Shown: in pieces, positions 39,801 to 47,673 of the stretch
How positions within the stretch are numbered: the stretch's first letter is position 1
Layout of the letters: the number at the start of each line of letters is the position of its first letter
Source of the DNA: Priapulus caudatus
Taxonomy: Eukaryota; Priapulida; Priapulimorpha; Priapulimorphida; Priapulidae
Assembly: GCF_000485595.1 (NCBI RefSeq)
Contig: NW_014577110.1
Span: forward strand, 1-64,000
Length of the DNA: 64,000 bases
Reading direction: 5' to 3'
Notes under the pieces: generated by a model
The model's input: the letters and a program-made list of their open reading frames with translations, nothing else
Databases searched by the model: none
Told to the model about the DNA's origin: nothing
Position numbers and translations under genes: made by a program

Positions 39801-42360
39801 TTCTGAGTTATCCTACATTAAGAATGTACAGTGATCCTGTCACAGATACACGCAGAGTAGATTGCAAGTTGACATACCTTGTAATCTAAACACTCATCAT
39901 ATTCTAGAGTAGAATACAATGTGTTTGCTATAACTATACAGTAGAGCCGCGATATAATGTGCCCTGCAATAAGAGAAATTCGATTATCTCTCTTTTGTTT
40001 ATTTTTATCAAATTCGCAGTTGTGTTGCTCTTGTTTTCTCCCATTCGTGTCCACTTAGGTAACCTTTATTTATCCATTATATTTTATTTTACTTGATAAA
40101 AGCCACCATGATTCAACCACGTTAAGCCACCAATTAATCCAGAGAAATCGTATTAGCATGTTATGTTTAGCGAAACGCTCCTTATACTTTATAGCATGCA
40201 GCCCTGCATGTCAGTTACGCCATTGAATTTATTGAGCCCCAATTCTCATTATAACGGTGTTCCACTATATTGCTATATGTATTTAAAAATATAACTAAAA
40301 TACAAATGCATTCTAATGACAATAATTTTGTGATATAGCAATACTTTCAAGGGAAAGTCCACAAGACATTTAGTAAGTGAATAATATACTGCTTCACGTA
40401 CTGTTAACAGACCTACCCTAGTTTGAAGTCACTAGGCACTTGGACACGAGACCTCGTACTGCGAATAGATCAGTTTGAGACATGGGCAACGAGGACTCAT
40501 CCGCCCACAATCTTTTGGCTGTCTGGCTTCACGTTTCCAACCGGTTTTCTTACGGCAGTGCTTCAGGTATGCTGCACAGGTGACTCTTAATAGAGCCAAA
40601 CTAATGTCTCTTTGGGTAGTGTTGGAACACCTCTATCCGTAACCATAACACTAACCTGAAATACCCCAGTAAGTCTCCCATTTTTATACTCCAGTGCTTT
40701 CAGCCGTACTAGTATGTAGCTGTTCTAAACCTTGTACATGTATAATTTACTAATCATGGTGCTCATCGGTGGTTAATTCGGTAGTATCACAGGCAGGGTT
40801 GATCGTCTAAGGATGCCACCTCGGTCATCATTATATTTCGAATGTTTGCTTGCAGACGGCTGCGAGGCAGAACAATACGTCTGTTGATTCTCTGTCATGG
40901 GAGTTCGTAGTGTCCACTACTGACGATTCCATGCTGCTAGGCACGGGAGCACCAAAGGTATGAATCCCGCAGTCATTCCCACGTGTGCTTTCAAATTCGC
41001 TAGATGTTACTGCTCACTCGTACAATGATTGGTTTTCAGCTCAGCTGACGAAGTCAGATGCAGGGGGGGGGGGGCGGAATTGCGGCACAAATCTCAACCG
41101 CTCGACCTACGCTCTTAATATTCGATGTATAGTGTGATGGGGAGGAAACCGGTCAAAGGGCAGTGGGGGAAATGTCAGATATCAGACATTTTTTGAGGAC
41201 ATGGTCTAACGGTCGAAGTGCAAAACTTGTTTGTTTCAGCGCTGACCTACCATTTTTATCACTTTATTGAAAGGACCATGAAATGTATTTTCCACTGACG
41301 TGCGAAGATACAGTGTCTGATAACCTTTCGACCCTCAAGCGGGTTAAACATGGATTTGTTGACTGTTAACAAAGGACTGAACTGCTTTTGCTATAAAGCC
41401 CCTCCCCACCCTCCCCCCACCACCACCAACCAGTTATGCTCGTCGGCTCGACTGCATATCGTATGATAACATGTTAATATAGCGAATTCATTAAAGTTAC
41501 ACAGCTGTATCTTTATTACTGTACTACCGGTCTAGAAAAGCCTAGCTATTATAGATTTTAGATCTGTATTAGTAGTATCCTAGATGCTCTGAGCGCGAAC
41601 GAGGTGGCGGGAGGGCACACTTGATTCGGTTGCCAGTGAGTTTATCAGAAGAATACCCAGCTACAGAACACGTCAGTTGAGTGCTGTCGCTCTGCGGCAC
41701 TTGTCTGCATTCAATATTTGATTACTTGATTACTGTATCATTGGAGGCATGACATTATCGATTAATTCATGTGTTCTTGACATGGTTTATCTGATCTTGC
41801 AAAATAAGTTAATGTTCTCGTTGTAGGATGGTGTGTATATCAAGGGCATGTACCTTGAGGGAGCTGGGTGGAATAAAAAGGACAGCTGCCTTATTGAGGC
41901 AAAGCCCATGCAACTGGTGTGTCCAATGCCAACCATACATTTTAAACCTATTGACAAGAAGAGGAGCAGCAAAGGTACGAAGTGTACTCCGCATGTTCAA
42001 ACATATGACAGAAATATTGGACAAAACTTTCGGTATCTAATAATGTATGTTGACCAGATAATACAACATAATTATAATTGCAGACATAACACTTATTCAC
42101 TAGTAATACGTGCTTGTAACACTACAATATTTGGACAAAAATACAATGAAAATCGTATTATGCAACTGGTTAAGACAAATGATGACATGTTAGCCTATAC
42201 TCTCTATCTTCTATATTTAGGTGTGTATGCATGCCCATGCTATTACTACGGCAAGAGGGAAGGCTCATATATAGTCACTATTGATCTCAAGGCAGGCACT
42301 GACGCAGCTGACCACTGGACGAAGCGTGGTACCGCACTGCTCATGAGCTTAGAGAATTGA
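3061..42360 (+). CDS. DNAH2: Axonemal dynein heavy chain 2, complete 80-exon gene
   Basis: This is the motor heavy chain of an axonemal inner-arm dynein (the I1/f double-headed dynein, DNAH2 type), an ATP-driven minus-end motor that bends cilia and flagella. The spliced exons give about 4464 residues, against about 4427 for human DNAH2, and similarity to DNAH2 is recognisable in nearly every exon. DNAH2 was chosen over other axonemal chains because of block-by-block agreement, including the tail, [15 protein letters not shown] before AAA3, and the C-terminal end. Exon phases close across all junctions with no internal stop or frameshift. The ATG at 3061 is preceded by an in-frame TAA at 3052-3054. 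Two introns begin with GC. The gene looks intact and functional. Exon coordinates are given in the segment entries that follow. Confidence 0.96.
8918..9190 (+). repeat. 44-bp minisatellite in DNAH2 intron 14
   Basis: About six copies of a 43-45 bp unit containing CCATGCCATATACACCCC, TGACAATCACCCC and TTGGACAATAC. The unit is C-rich on this strand. The long open frame on the opposite strand here is only a translation of the repeat (Gly/Trp-rich periodic peptide), not a gene. Confidence 0.9.
10385..11560 (+). repeat. Long dispersed repeat, copy 1, in DNAH2 intron 16
   Basis: It starts near a CATCTGACATAGTCAGATG palindrome and a CGTCCGTGCGTC run. It then shares CACAAATCT.AACCGCTCGAC, TATTGAAAGGACCATGAAAT, GGGTTAAACATGGATTTG and GCTGTCGCTCTGCGGCACTT, in order, with the copy at 41035-41715. 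It carries two triplets of AGGTCA half-sites spaced by one base (10569-10588 and 10743-10762). No coding region was found. The class is unknown; the distal boundary is uncertain. Confidence 0.8.
11807..17785 (+). CDS. DNAH2: DNAH2 exons 17-31: distal tail and linker (DHC_N2), residues about 789-1729
   Basis: Exons: 11807-12040, 12227-12376, 12574-12734, 13082-13163, 13341-13514, 13680-13825, 14251-14407, 14514-14688, 14888-15051, 15359-15520, 15647-15990, 16120-16300, 16652-17008, 17335-17559, 17675-17785. The segment covers the end of the tail and most of the linker, the lever that swings across the AAA ring in the power stroke. Diagnostic strings include [10 protein letters not shown]-type linker sequence (here [19 protein letters not shown] in exon 29) and [11 protein letters not shown] (exon 28). 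Exon 23 ends in AAG followed by GCAAGT, a GC donor. Exon 29 is strongly GC-rich at third codon positions compared with its neighbours. The 2-kb intron before exon 17 and the intron before exon 23 contain transposon copies. Confidence 0.94.
13984..14209 (+). mobile_element. Palindromic TIR element (MITE-like), copy 1, in DNAH2 intron 22
   Basis: The element starts GCTGAGAGGGTCTATG and ends CATAGACCCTATGAGC, giving terminal inverted repeats sharing GGGTCTATGTCCCCC. It is flanked by a perfect 9-bp target duplication TGTAGTTAC (13975-13983 and 14210-14218). The arms continue as imperfect inverted repeats rich in GTACCCTGG and TTCCGG, so nearly the whole 226 bp can form a hairpin. There is no coding capacity. 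A 9-bp duplication suits Mutator-like or Merlin-like elements, but the superfamily is not settled. Confidence 0.9.
14408..14413 (+). other. GC-AG intron donor after exon 23
   Basis: Exon 23 ends AAG and is followed by GCAAGT. The phase-0 join to exon 24 (GTG GAG AGT at 14514) matches the DNAH2 protein continuously, and there is no GT within the conserved stretch that keeps frame. AAG|GCAAGT is the textbook strong form of the GC-AG donor, a minor class in animals. Confidence 0.85.
16490..16605 (+). repeat. Alternating purine-pyrimidine (TG/CG/CA) microsatellite before exon 29
   Basis: A degenerate run of GT, GC and ATGC steps such as GCATGCGCGCGTGTGTGTGC sits just upstream of GC-rich exon 29. 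Similar tracts occur in other introns (about 13210-13260, 20777-20800, 22225-22330 and 33835-33890). Such alternating tracts can adopt Z-DNA under supercoiling; that role is inference. Confidence 0.7.
17006..17106 (+). repeat. Exon 29 donor duplicated around an AT-rich palindromic insert
   Basis: The 15-base string AAGGTATCTGTTGTT, which is the exon 29 end plus donor, occurs at 17006-17020 and again at 17092-17106. Between them is a T-rich then A-rich stretch (TTTATTTAA... and ...AAATAAA) that can fold on itself. This looks like an insertion with a 15-bp target duplication, or a tandem slip; a poly-A-like 3' side would suit a retroposed fragment. The second copy is a potential alternative donor. 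Confidence 0.75.
17893..18163 (+). mobile_element. Palindromic TIR element, copy 2, with internal telomere-like tract
   Basis: This copy has the same termini as copy 1 and a perfect 9-bp target duplication ACAAGTAGC (17884-17892 and 18164-18172). Its centre contains about 65 bp of CCCTAA/TCCTAA repeats (roughly 18043-18109), so this family carries telomere-type sequence internally. It lies in DNAH2 intron 31 in the same orientation as copy 1. Confidence 0.9.
18461..20290 (+). CDS. DNAH2: DNAH2 exons 32-36: end of linker and AAA1 catalytic site, residues about 1730-1993
   Basis: Exons: 18461-18649, 18789-18892, 19024-19213, 19526-19706, 20163-20290. AAA1 is the main ATP-hydrolysing module of dynein. 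The Walker A motif GPAGTGKT is encoded at 19079-19102 (about residue 1846), and the Walker B stretch CFDEFNRI lies at the start of exon 35. The conserved approach sequence [16 protein letters not shown] precedes the P-loop, and [14 protein letters not shown] spans the exon 35/36 junction. All catalytic signatures are intact, so the motor is predicted to be active. A palindromic transposon sits only 9 bp into intron 35, and the exon 36 donor (GTTTAA) is a weak match to consensus. Confidence 0.96.
19716..19925 (+). mobile_element. Palindromic TIR element, copy 3, abutting the exon 35 donor
   Basis: The termini match copies 1 and 2. The flanking 9-mers are GTTACTGAC (19707-19715) and ATTACTGAC (19926-19934), a target duplication with one difference. 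The left 9-mer is the start of intron 35, so the element inserted with the splice donor inside its target site. The core is altered, with a short AT-rich stretch before the right arm. Confidence 0.85.
20488..22816 (+). CDS. DNAH2: DNAH2 exons 37-42: AAA1 lid and AAA2, residues about 1994-2344
   Basis: Exons: 20488-20766, 20997-21215, 21415-21532, 21952-22088, 22346-22486, 22658-22816. AAA2 binds nucleotide but is generally regarded as regulatory in dyneins. Its P-loop GYTGSGKS is encoded at 21117-21140 (about residue 2127). The block [20 protein letters not shown] in exon 40 is the typical Walker B region, and [12 protein letters not shown] (exon 41) is a hallmark of the second AAA module. 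Exon 38 is preceded by an intron whose last 159 bases stay open in the exon 38 frame, starting right after a possible alternative acceptor at 20837 (see findings). Confidence 0.95.
23141..25367 (+). CDS. DNAH2: DNAH2 exons 43-48: AAA3, residues about 2345-2736
   Basis: Exons: 23141-23382, 23568-23766, 23904-24128, 24314-24460, 24573-24719, 25151-25367. AAA3 is the second functionally important ATP site, gating release from the microtubule. The P-loop GPVGTGKT is encoded at 23668-23691 (about residue 2459). The Walker B block [18 protein letters not shown] is in exon 45, and [14 protein letters not shown] follows in exon 46. Exon 47 carries [17 protein letters not shown], a standard dynein signature. 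All motifs look complete, and phases close from exon 43 through exon 48. Confidence 0.96.
25634..27738 (+). CDS. DNAH2: DNAH2 exons 49-53: AAA4, residues about 2737-2986
   Basis: Exons: 25634-25783, 26158-26305, 26512-26602, 26959-27188, 27609-27738. The AAA4 P-loop reads GIGGSGRQ at 26211-26234 (about residue 2805), with Arg where a Walker A Lys would be; human DNAH2 has the same substitution as I recall it, so it is a family trait rather than damage. For exon 50 the acceptor was placed after CTTCCAG at 26157, not after the nearer CAG at 26164, because it restores an ISRIIRV-like block matching ITRIVRV of human DNAH2. Exon 52 ([16 protein letters not shown]) is markedly GC-rich. Intron 52 carries a 27-bp minisatellite. 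Confidence 0.95.
27283..27425 (+). repeat. 27-bp minisatellite in DNAH2 intron 52
   Basis: Roughly five copies of a 27-bp unit built from CACACGCTCATG and CTCGGTGGACATATG, with the last copy diverged. Because 27 is divisible by three, all frames read as periodic peptides; none is a plausible gene. Confidence 0.88.
28175..31826 (+). CDS. DNAH2: DNAH2 exons 54-60: stalk coiled coils and microtubule-binding domain, residues about 2987-3382
   Basis: Exons: 28175-28314, 28649-28859, 29304-29554, 29998-30195, 30538-30634, 30835-30999, 31701-31826. Exons 55-56 encode coiled coil 1 (charged heptads such as [18 protein letters not shown]). Exons 56-58 encode the small microtubule-binding head (the [16 protein letters not shown] block, then [18 protein letters not shown]). 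Exons 58-60 encode coiled coil 2. Registry between the two coils transmits signals between microtubule and ring, so exon 59 splicing must be exact. That makes the 56-bp tandem copies of the exon 59 end and donor in the following intron notable. Exon 60 starts AAA5 with [19 protein letters not shown]. Confidence 0.95.
31002..31430 (+). repeat. 56-bp minisatellite copying the exon 59 end and its splice donor
   Basis: Unit 1 is 30946-31001 and consists of the last 54 bases of exon 59 plus the GT of its donor. Copies follow at 31002, 31058, 31114, 31169, 31225, 31280 and 31336, with a degenerate ninth from 31392. Units are 55-56 bp, and nearly all retain the string TACAGGTAAG, so each recreates a consensus donor (one has ACCGGTAAG). 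Unit length is not a multiple of three, so using a later donor would shift the reading frame in coiled coil 2. Confidence 0.93.
32107..34465 (+). CDS. DNAH2: DNAH2 exons 61-65: AAA5, residues about 3383-3647
   Basis: Exons: 32107-32322, 32545-32695, 33144-33293, 33481-33613, 34321-34465. AAA5 is a structural, non-hydrolysing module that buttresses the stalk. Recognisable blocks are [19 protein letters not shown] (exon 61), [17 protein letters not shown] (exon 62), [16 protein letters not shown] (exon 63) and [20 protein letters not shown] (exon 64). Exon 61 ends at AGG before GTGAGG; the choice is forced by phase with exon 62. Exon 65 starts at 34321, after the last of seven near-identical CTATAG acceptors in the preceding tandem array; the final copy is chosen because it alone runs on into the conserved exon. 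Confidence 0.94.
34045..34320 (+). repeat. Tandem array copying the exon 65 acceptor and exon start
   Basis: The array ends exactly at exon 65. It repeats the string CTGTCTATAG followed by GCTGTTGAATG, with acceptor-like AG ends before 34099, 34128, 34181, 34210, 34239, 34292 and 34321. Intervals alternate between 29 and 53 bases. The longer units also contain the next exon bases (AAGCCCAGGGATCACTGCT), so real exon 65 sequence is part of the repeat. Both intervals leave remainder 2 when divided by three, so upstream acceptors would shift frame. Confidence 0.9.
34629..42360 (+). CDS. DNAH2: DNAH2 exons 66-80: AAA5/6 boundary, AAA6 and C-terminal domain, residues about 3648-4464
   Basis: Exons: 34629-34828, 35126-35252, 35491-35677, 36029-36143, 36570-36786, 37059-37250, 37657-37848, 38288-38472, 38712-38937, 39198-39314, 39639-39788, 40411-40566, 40856-40957, 41827-41974, 42221-42360. 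Exon 70 holds the AAA6 signature [17 protein letters not shown] with [12 protein letters not shown]. Exons 72-73 carry [15 protein letters not shown] and [18 protein letters not shown]. The remainder is the C-terminal domain ([18 protein letters not shown] in exon 77, [10 protein letters not shown] then TGA in exon 80). Exon 72 ends with a GC donor. Intron 78 holds a second copy of the dispersed repeat found in intron 16. No clear AATAAA was seen in the first few hundred bases after the stop. Confidence 0.95.
37849..37854 (+). other. GC-AG intron donor after exon 72
   Basis: Exon 72 ends in the codons for DSDFE with GAG followed by GCAAGT. The next exon starts GTG TCA GAG AAC at 38288, restoring the conserved FEVSENLLS join. 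This is the second GC-AG intron in the gene, with the same six donor bases as intron 23. Confidence 0.85.
41035..41715 (+). repeat. Long dispersed repeat, copy 2, in DNAH2 intron 78
   Basis: This is a shorter, same-orientation relative of the intron 16 repeat, with the shared landmarks in the same order. It has a 13-base G run at about 41062 where copy 1 has an 8-base G run a little further on. The AGGTCA triplets are degraded here to fragments such as GGTCAAAGGGCA. The interval between shared ends is about 500 bp shorter than in copy 1, so one copy carries internal insertions or deletions. Confidence 0.78.
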
Positions 42361-43372
42361 TGTCACGTTTCTTGAACAACTAAATCCTGTGTCACTACCA
42401 TACATGTTGGTGTGTTTGCCAGAAATGTACGATCAGTGGTAGCAGTGTTTTTCAAACTCTGGGCCACGACGGCTTAAGCTCACAAGCAGGTTTTTAGGAG
42501 GTTGGCTAGCTACGCAGCAGTCAAATTTGCATACATTATTATATAATGCAGTTGTTCAGAATCCTGAAGGATAGATTGTACACTTGGGGGTTATTAGATT
42601 AAAAAATACATCAGCCAGATATATATATATATATATATACTGAAGAAATTTTTTTAGCACACAAATTGAAATTTCTCACGTGATTACTCCCGTTCAAGGC
42701 AACCACTAACAACTTTTGCAATCGACAAGCAAAAAACTAGTGTTACATTGGTTTTAAGCTTTCCTGTATACTCCATTCAGGTGTGAACACACAAATGTTA
42801 GATAGCAGTAATTACACTGGCTTTCGACTAGTTACTATTATTTTATTTGTACAGGAACTGGTATAAAATATGACGTTTCGTAACTTTTTATAGATAGGTT
42901 AGGTTCAAATAAGTTAAGTTCGAGTTAATTGTGACATTTTATATCCTTACACAAAGCTGATTTTATTATTTACACTACATGTCAATGACCTTTTGTGATG
43001 AACTGTGTACATTGAAATTTTCTCTTATAAAATTGCATCTTTTGACATTTTTTATAGTATTTATCAAAAGCTGTTTCATTACGTTTCCAGTACTGAAACA
43101 CCATAATGTAAAAACTGTATCAGTATGCTATATAAAAAATGCTTGAATTACAAAACAAGTTTTGTACAAAACTAATGTTTATGCTACACACACACAGATC
43201 ATAATTATTTGGAGTAAAGGGTCGTGTCTACATATGTTACCAGGATTGTACTTTGTTTTCATGACATCGAGTATTTCACGACATTGAGACACAATACTAA
43301 CGACTATATTTACACAATAGATTGAGATTGTTACAAGAGCTGTGATATTTAAAGACATGGTGGTACGAAATG
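42361..43372. other. 3' flank of DNAH2, no gene seen
   Basis: AT-rich sequence containing a short (AT)n tract at about 42617-42640 and the presumed DNAH2 3' UTR. No coding region or RNA gene was recognised. Both flanking genes point into this interval, so their 3' ends lie here or in the next element. Confidence 0.6.
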
Positions 43373-43723
43373 CAGGGGTAGAAATTAACTTTTGAACACG
43401 GGAGTCCAACGGACTCCCTACCCTCAAAAAGAGGGAGTCCGCAGCAAAATGAGTGAGTCTGCAGTCTGAGGTTCAAAATTAAAGATATTAACAATAACGC
43501 ATGTGCTTATTTTTAAGATGCATGCGGTTGCACGTCCGCCAAATTTTCTTTGGACATTAGCTGAAAAAATACGGTAATTCCGCGAGTCCATGCTCCGGAA
43601 CGAAGTAGTTAGCATGGCAGAATTTTCAGGGAGTCACACGGACTCCTGCATATGTCAAATCAGGGAGTCCGTCAGTAAATCGGGGAGTATTTGACTCCAG
43701 AATCCCGTTAATTTCGCACCCTG
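43373..43723. mobile_element. Non-autonomous TIR element between DNAH2 and MED4, probably hAT-related
   Basis: It begins CAGGGGTAGAAATTAAC and ends GTTAATTTCGCACCCTG, which are inverted relatives of each other. Inside are several direct and inverted copies of GGGAGTCC/GGACTCCC next to the ends, as in hAT subterminal repeats. The ends resemble the terminal CCAGGGGTCGAAATTAGC beside the hAT transposase at the right of the window. No clean 8-bp target duplication is visible, and there is no coding capacity. Confidence 0.65.
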
Positions 43724-43736
43724 GGAATGTAAACCC

Positions 43737-45467
43737 TCAACCAGATTCACTTGAGCTACTGCTAGAGCTGTCGGTTGACATGACTTCTACCTCGTCCCCT
43801 TCATTTTCTTTGTTGTGCCCCTTGGAGTCGACAGACATTGCACTCTGGTTTATTGCGACCTGGGACACCATTGGCGCAATTTCTGGGGGTGGTTGCCAAG
43901 ACAATGAACTGCCTTGAGAAGCTGGAAATAATATCACCTTGTGAAATAGGTTGTGTGAATTCACATGCTAGCGCTAGAAATGAAAATTCGGACAACCATG
44001 TACGACTACAACCAAAAACAGTTTCATTACAGACCTTCCGCAGTTGTTCATAGTTATTCTTAGTTGTAATAGTTGTCCATAATTTTTCTCCAATGTCCGT
44101 AAATAGTCCATAATTTTTTTATTTCATAGTGTAGGGCATCCAATAAAATAGGGAAATTTGTGGTAACATTTTACACTTATACAAGAAACAAAGTATTGAT
44201 TATTCATTTGCTTATGTAAAATGTGCATACGATGTGCATATTTACCCGTTAACATGTGTTAAATATTCAAGTGTGAACATACATAGTATTGAAAATGTGC
44301 AAACATTACCTTGTGACTGAGCCTGCAACATTTGCCCATTAATGGGCAGGTCGCTTTGACGACCTAGAAATCCAAGTCTCATCTCAATATCCTGTGGGTA
44401 AGGTCGTCTGGGATCACCTGAACAAAGGTTAGCGTCAGCACAAACAGTACATAATTTAATGCACTATACACCACTGATAACATAGAATAAATTATCTTCA
44501 AGATAAGGTTATGAGGATTTGCCACCCTCCGATTCAATTATGTGTCTAATGATCAGACTAGCTCCTCAACGTTTTCTACAATTACCAACGCAATGCAGTG
44601 CTAATAAAGCACTTACCGGGCTGCCATGTGAGAGGGGCTGCAACAGCATTTGAAGCACTGATTCGATGAGCATACTTGATAAGCTCTTCAGAGGGAACCT
44701 GGTTCTTTGTAGCCTTTTGTATTGAAATTAGCTTCTGCTTTGCTTGGTAGATTGCTGTTGACTGCAACCAGCAGAAACATGTGTTAAGAAATTAGCCTAC
44801 TAATGTGTCAAGATTAAGAACCTAATATACACAGAATATATTTGAAGTCTTCATTACCAGTACATGCTCAGCCTCCTTCAGTTGCTGCTGTAATTTTCGG
44901 ATGTCCTGGTCTCGCTTGAAAGATTCTGCCTTCAGCGAATCAATCTTCTTTTGGATTACAGCCTGTTCTCCAGCTAACAGCATATTAGTCTAATTAGTAA
45001 CATGTCTAATTTGCCAACTTGCTCAAGTTCCATATGGTCATACACCTCTATCTTTTATTTATAAATGTTGAAATAAATTTATATAATTTTCGTCTAGGAT
45101 ATGGCAATTTTTGTAAAATGCTCGGAACTCTCAGCAGTCACCTATATGAAATTATATTCATATATGGTAAGCACAACAGGCTAAGCCTAAGTCCCATGAT
45201 TGTAATAGAAACAATTTAATTTCATGGGCAGACCTACCCACTAATTAAAACTCAGCAAAACCCAAGGTCAGTGAAGAAATTTAATTTCTACGGTGTAGGT
45301 CGGTTTAATCATTTAATGTTTTACATTATGATTTACCCAAGTTGAGTGCATCCTTTAGTTCCTGATCTTTCTGTACAAGAAGTTCTGTCAGTTGGTGATA
45401 ATCTTCTGTTCCTCCTAGACCTGTTGCTTTTTGTTGTTTGGATGAAGCAATACTTTCAAATAATTCC
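43737..45467 (-). CDS. MED4: Mediator complex subunit 4, five 3' exons (5' end not found)
   Basis: MED4 belongs to the Mediator middle module, which links transcription factors to RNA polymerase II in the nucleus. Exons in transcription order are 45467-45337, 44973-44858, 44761-44617, 44417-44310 and 43921-43737, stop at 43737-43739. They join in phase with GT-AG introns to about 228 residues (human MED4 is 270). Exon 45467-45337 opens with the RELFESI block; the next is coiled coil ([14 protein letters not shown]). The third carries the MED4 hallmark [19 protein letters not shown], and the last ends [20 protein letters not shown] with a serine tract. About 40 N-terminal residues, including the Met, should be in an upstream exon I could not locate; it may lie beyond the repeats after 45.8 kb. 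Confidence 0.93.
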
Positions 45468-45784
45468 CTGTAGTAAAGGATCAAGTACCTTCGATTTAAA
45501 GTCGTTTGGCTATTCGAAAATAGTGAATGCATTTTTAAACTTTCCAGAGTAAAACAGTTGGGTCAAAATGTTTTAACTTAGTGTTATGGATGTTAATTGT
45601 TTTATGTTTTTACACAATAACTCCACATCTATGCACAAATTAGAGATTTTTGGCCATAATTTCTTGTGACCAACAGCTTACATCACAACCCCTAAAATCA
45701 GCTCTTGCGGCAATATTTGTGGTGGAAATTCAATTCGTTCATGGGTGACTGTTATTGCCAATAAACTGAATGAATAATATTGGC

Positions 45785-46066
45785 AGTGGCTGGAGGTACG
45801 GCAGCCGTATCTCCAATTTACAAGGCTGGAGGTACGGCAGTCCATTCGCTTCCAACGGCCGCTGGCCAATTCAGATTTCGAAATAATGCATTGGGAAATA
45901 AACTCACAATTTGAGAGTTTTGATAAGCTAGAAAACACTCGGATTAGGTATGAAAATGAACATTATTGTAAACTTTACATCAGAAGATCGCAAATAATTG
46001 CCTCAGCCCTCAAACAAACGCCAAAAGGGGCTTCAACGAACGACGGCTGCCGTACCTCCAGCCACT
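45785..46066. mobile_element. TIR element in the MED4 5' region, flanked by 13-bp direct repeats
   Basis: The termini are AGTGGCTGGAGGTACGGCAG at the left and its complement CTGCCGTACCTCCAGCCACT at the right. The direct repeat TGAATAATATTGG occurs at 45771-45783 and 46074-46086. The right side has seven extra bases between repeat and terminus, so the boundary is not perfectly symmetrical. The core is AT-rich and non-coding. If MED4 exon 1 lies further right, this sits in its first intron. Confidence 0.75.
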
Positions 46067-46367
46067 TTGAGTTTGAATAATATTGGGTAAAATGACATGT
46101 AAAGTTAATCCATTTTGTATCCCTCTGTTTCACTCTAACGTAAAAGCCCTGGCACTTCTTCGGAAAATAAAGTTTTCTATCAGCCAACAAGCGACGTGGT
46201 TTATTAGGTAGGTTGTTTGCAAGATCTAACACACTACCACCAAGATTGTTACGTTAACTAGTAGCTCCAAGAAACGGTCACACATCAAGAGACCAAGAGA
46301 CGAATGTATATTGACGTTAGTCACACAGCCTGGTCGGGCTAGTATTACGTCGTTAGGACTTAGGAGG

Positions 46368-47673
46368 GCGCATAGGGTCTATGTCCCCCAGGGTACTGCT
46401 GGAACGTACCCTGGGTACCTGGTAACTATCTGATATGGTTAGGGTTAGAGAGTAGGCGTCTCCCGGCGCTCCCCTAGACGTCGTTAGTAGAGTAGGTCGA
46501 GGGTACGGTCCCGCCAATTAGAGTAGTACCGGGTAACTCCGGTAATAGGGCCGGACCGTACGCAGGGTACGTCTCCGTGCGACAGCACCGCGGGGCATAG
46601 AGGGGGGGGGCCGCTCTCACTCGCAGCCTTAGTCTGAACTCTTAGGAGGCTCGAAGTGTAGTTGATTTAGACCGACGTGGATATCGTCCAATGGCCAAGC
46701 ATCGCGACACCTGTTCGTATGCGCGCTATCGCCGAGCAGTTGTTGCGCATTGCGCCTGTTACATTGTTGCAGTTTTGCCGGCAGGCGCACGGCAACGAGT
46801 GCCGTAGGTAGGAAGTGCGAAGTGCCTGAAAGGGGGTCTGGGGTTCGCGGTTAGGGTTAGGGTTCCCCCAAGACCCAACATTTGTCTAAATCCTAGAGCG
46901 TCTAAAATGCTATTTACACTTATAGATTTTCGATTATTTTTATGGCCCTTGTAGCTGGGTCCGCCGTAGCGTTTTGGCTACGGCAGCCGCTTACGCGATG
47001 ACGCCCCTGCATACATGCGGTTGCGCTATGCTGTGTTAATACACCGATAGAGTAGATGTTTGGTACTATCAGCTCGCGTATATATTAGAAACCGAGCGTA
47101 TAATAAAGAACCCGAGTACGGTTTATAGTTAGTGTTGAGTGTTTAGGGCTGGTGTTGGATTAAGGTTGGGTTAGAGAGTAAGGCGTGGTTATAGGGAGTA
47201 AGCGCCTCCCTAGCACTAGCATGTACACTTATGTAATACAACATGAACACAGCGCATGCCGCAACAACTGCTGCGGACCGGATAGCGCATAGCGATTGAT
47301 TTAGTGTTTGTTGTTTTAGCGTGTACGTAAACATGTAGCCTTGTAAGGTGTAAGTGGGCATCGAAATAATATATTGATATTTACTCCAATGATATTAAGC
47401 ATATATCTAGGAGTAACCACATTGTTAATTCTATGCTTACTTTGTTATAATTTATTACATCGTCAACGCAGAGATATACAACAAACTGCTTTTTTGTACT
47501 GGGTCGCTGCGCATCCTTGAACGTGGTTCACTGTCTTGCCACAAGTCATGCGCCTCTCTATCGAATCATCGTCGCTCACAATTATTTTCAACTTAATTTC
47601 AAATCTAAGTTATGTTATGTGATTAATTTTTTGTCAAATTATTCGTAGTATCGACTGTAATATTATGCACGAC
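46368..47673 (+). repeat. Composite dispersed repeat, copy A (TIR element plus about 1.05 kb tail)
   Basis: It begins with the palindromic TIR element, in inverted orientation relative to the DNAH2 intron copies (CATAGGGTCTATGTCCCCC at the left), and continues for about 1 kb with sequence shared with the repeat at 62832-64000. Shared landmarks are CTTAGGAGGCTCGAAG, GAGTGCCGTAGGTAGGAAGTG, CATGTACACTTATGTAATAC and TATTATGCACGAC. It includes TTAGGG-type bits. Copy A is about 137 bp longer than copy B over the same interval, mostly through scattered one- or few-base insertions. No protein is recognised. Confidence 0.85.
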
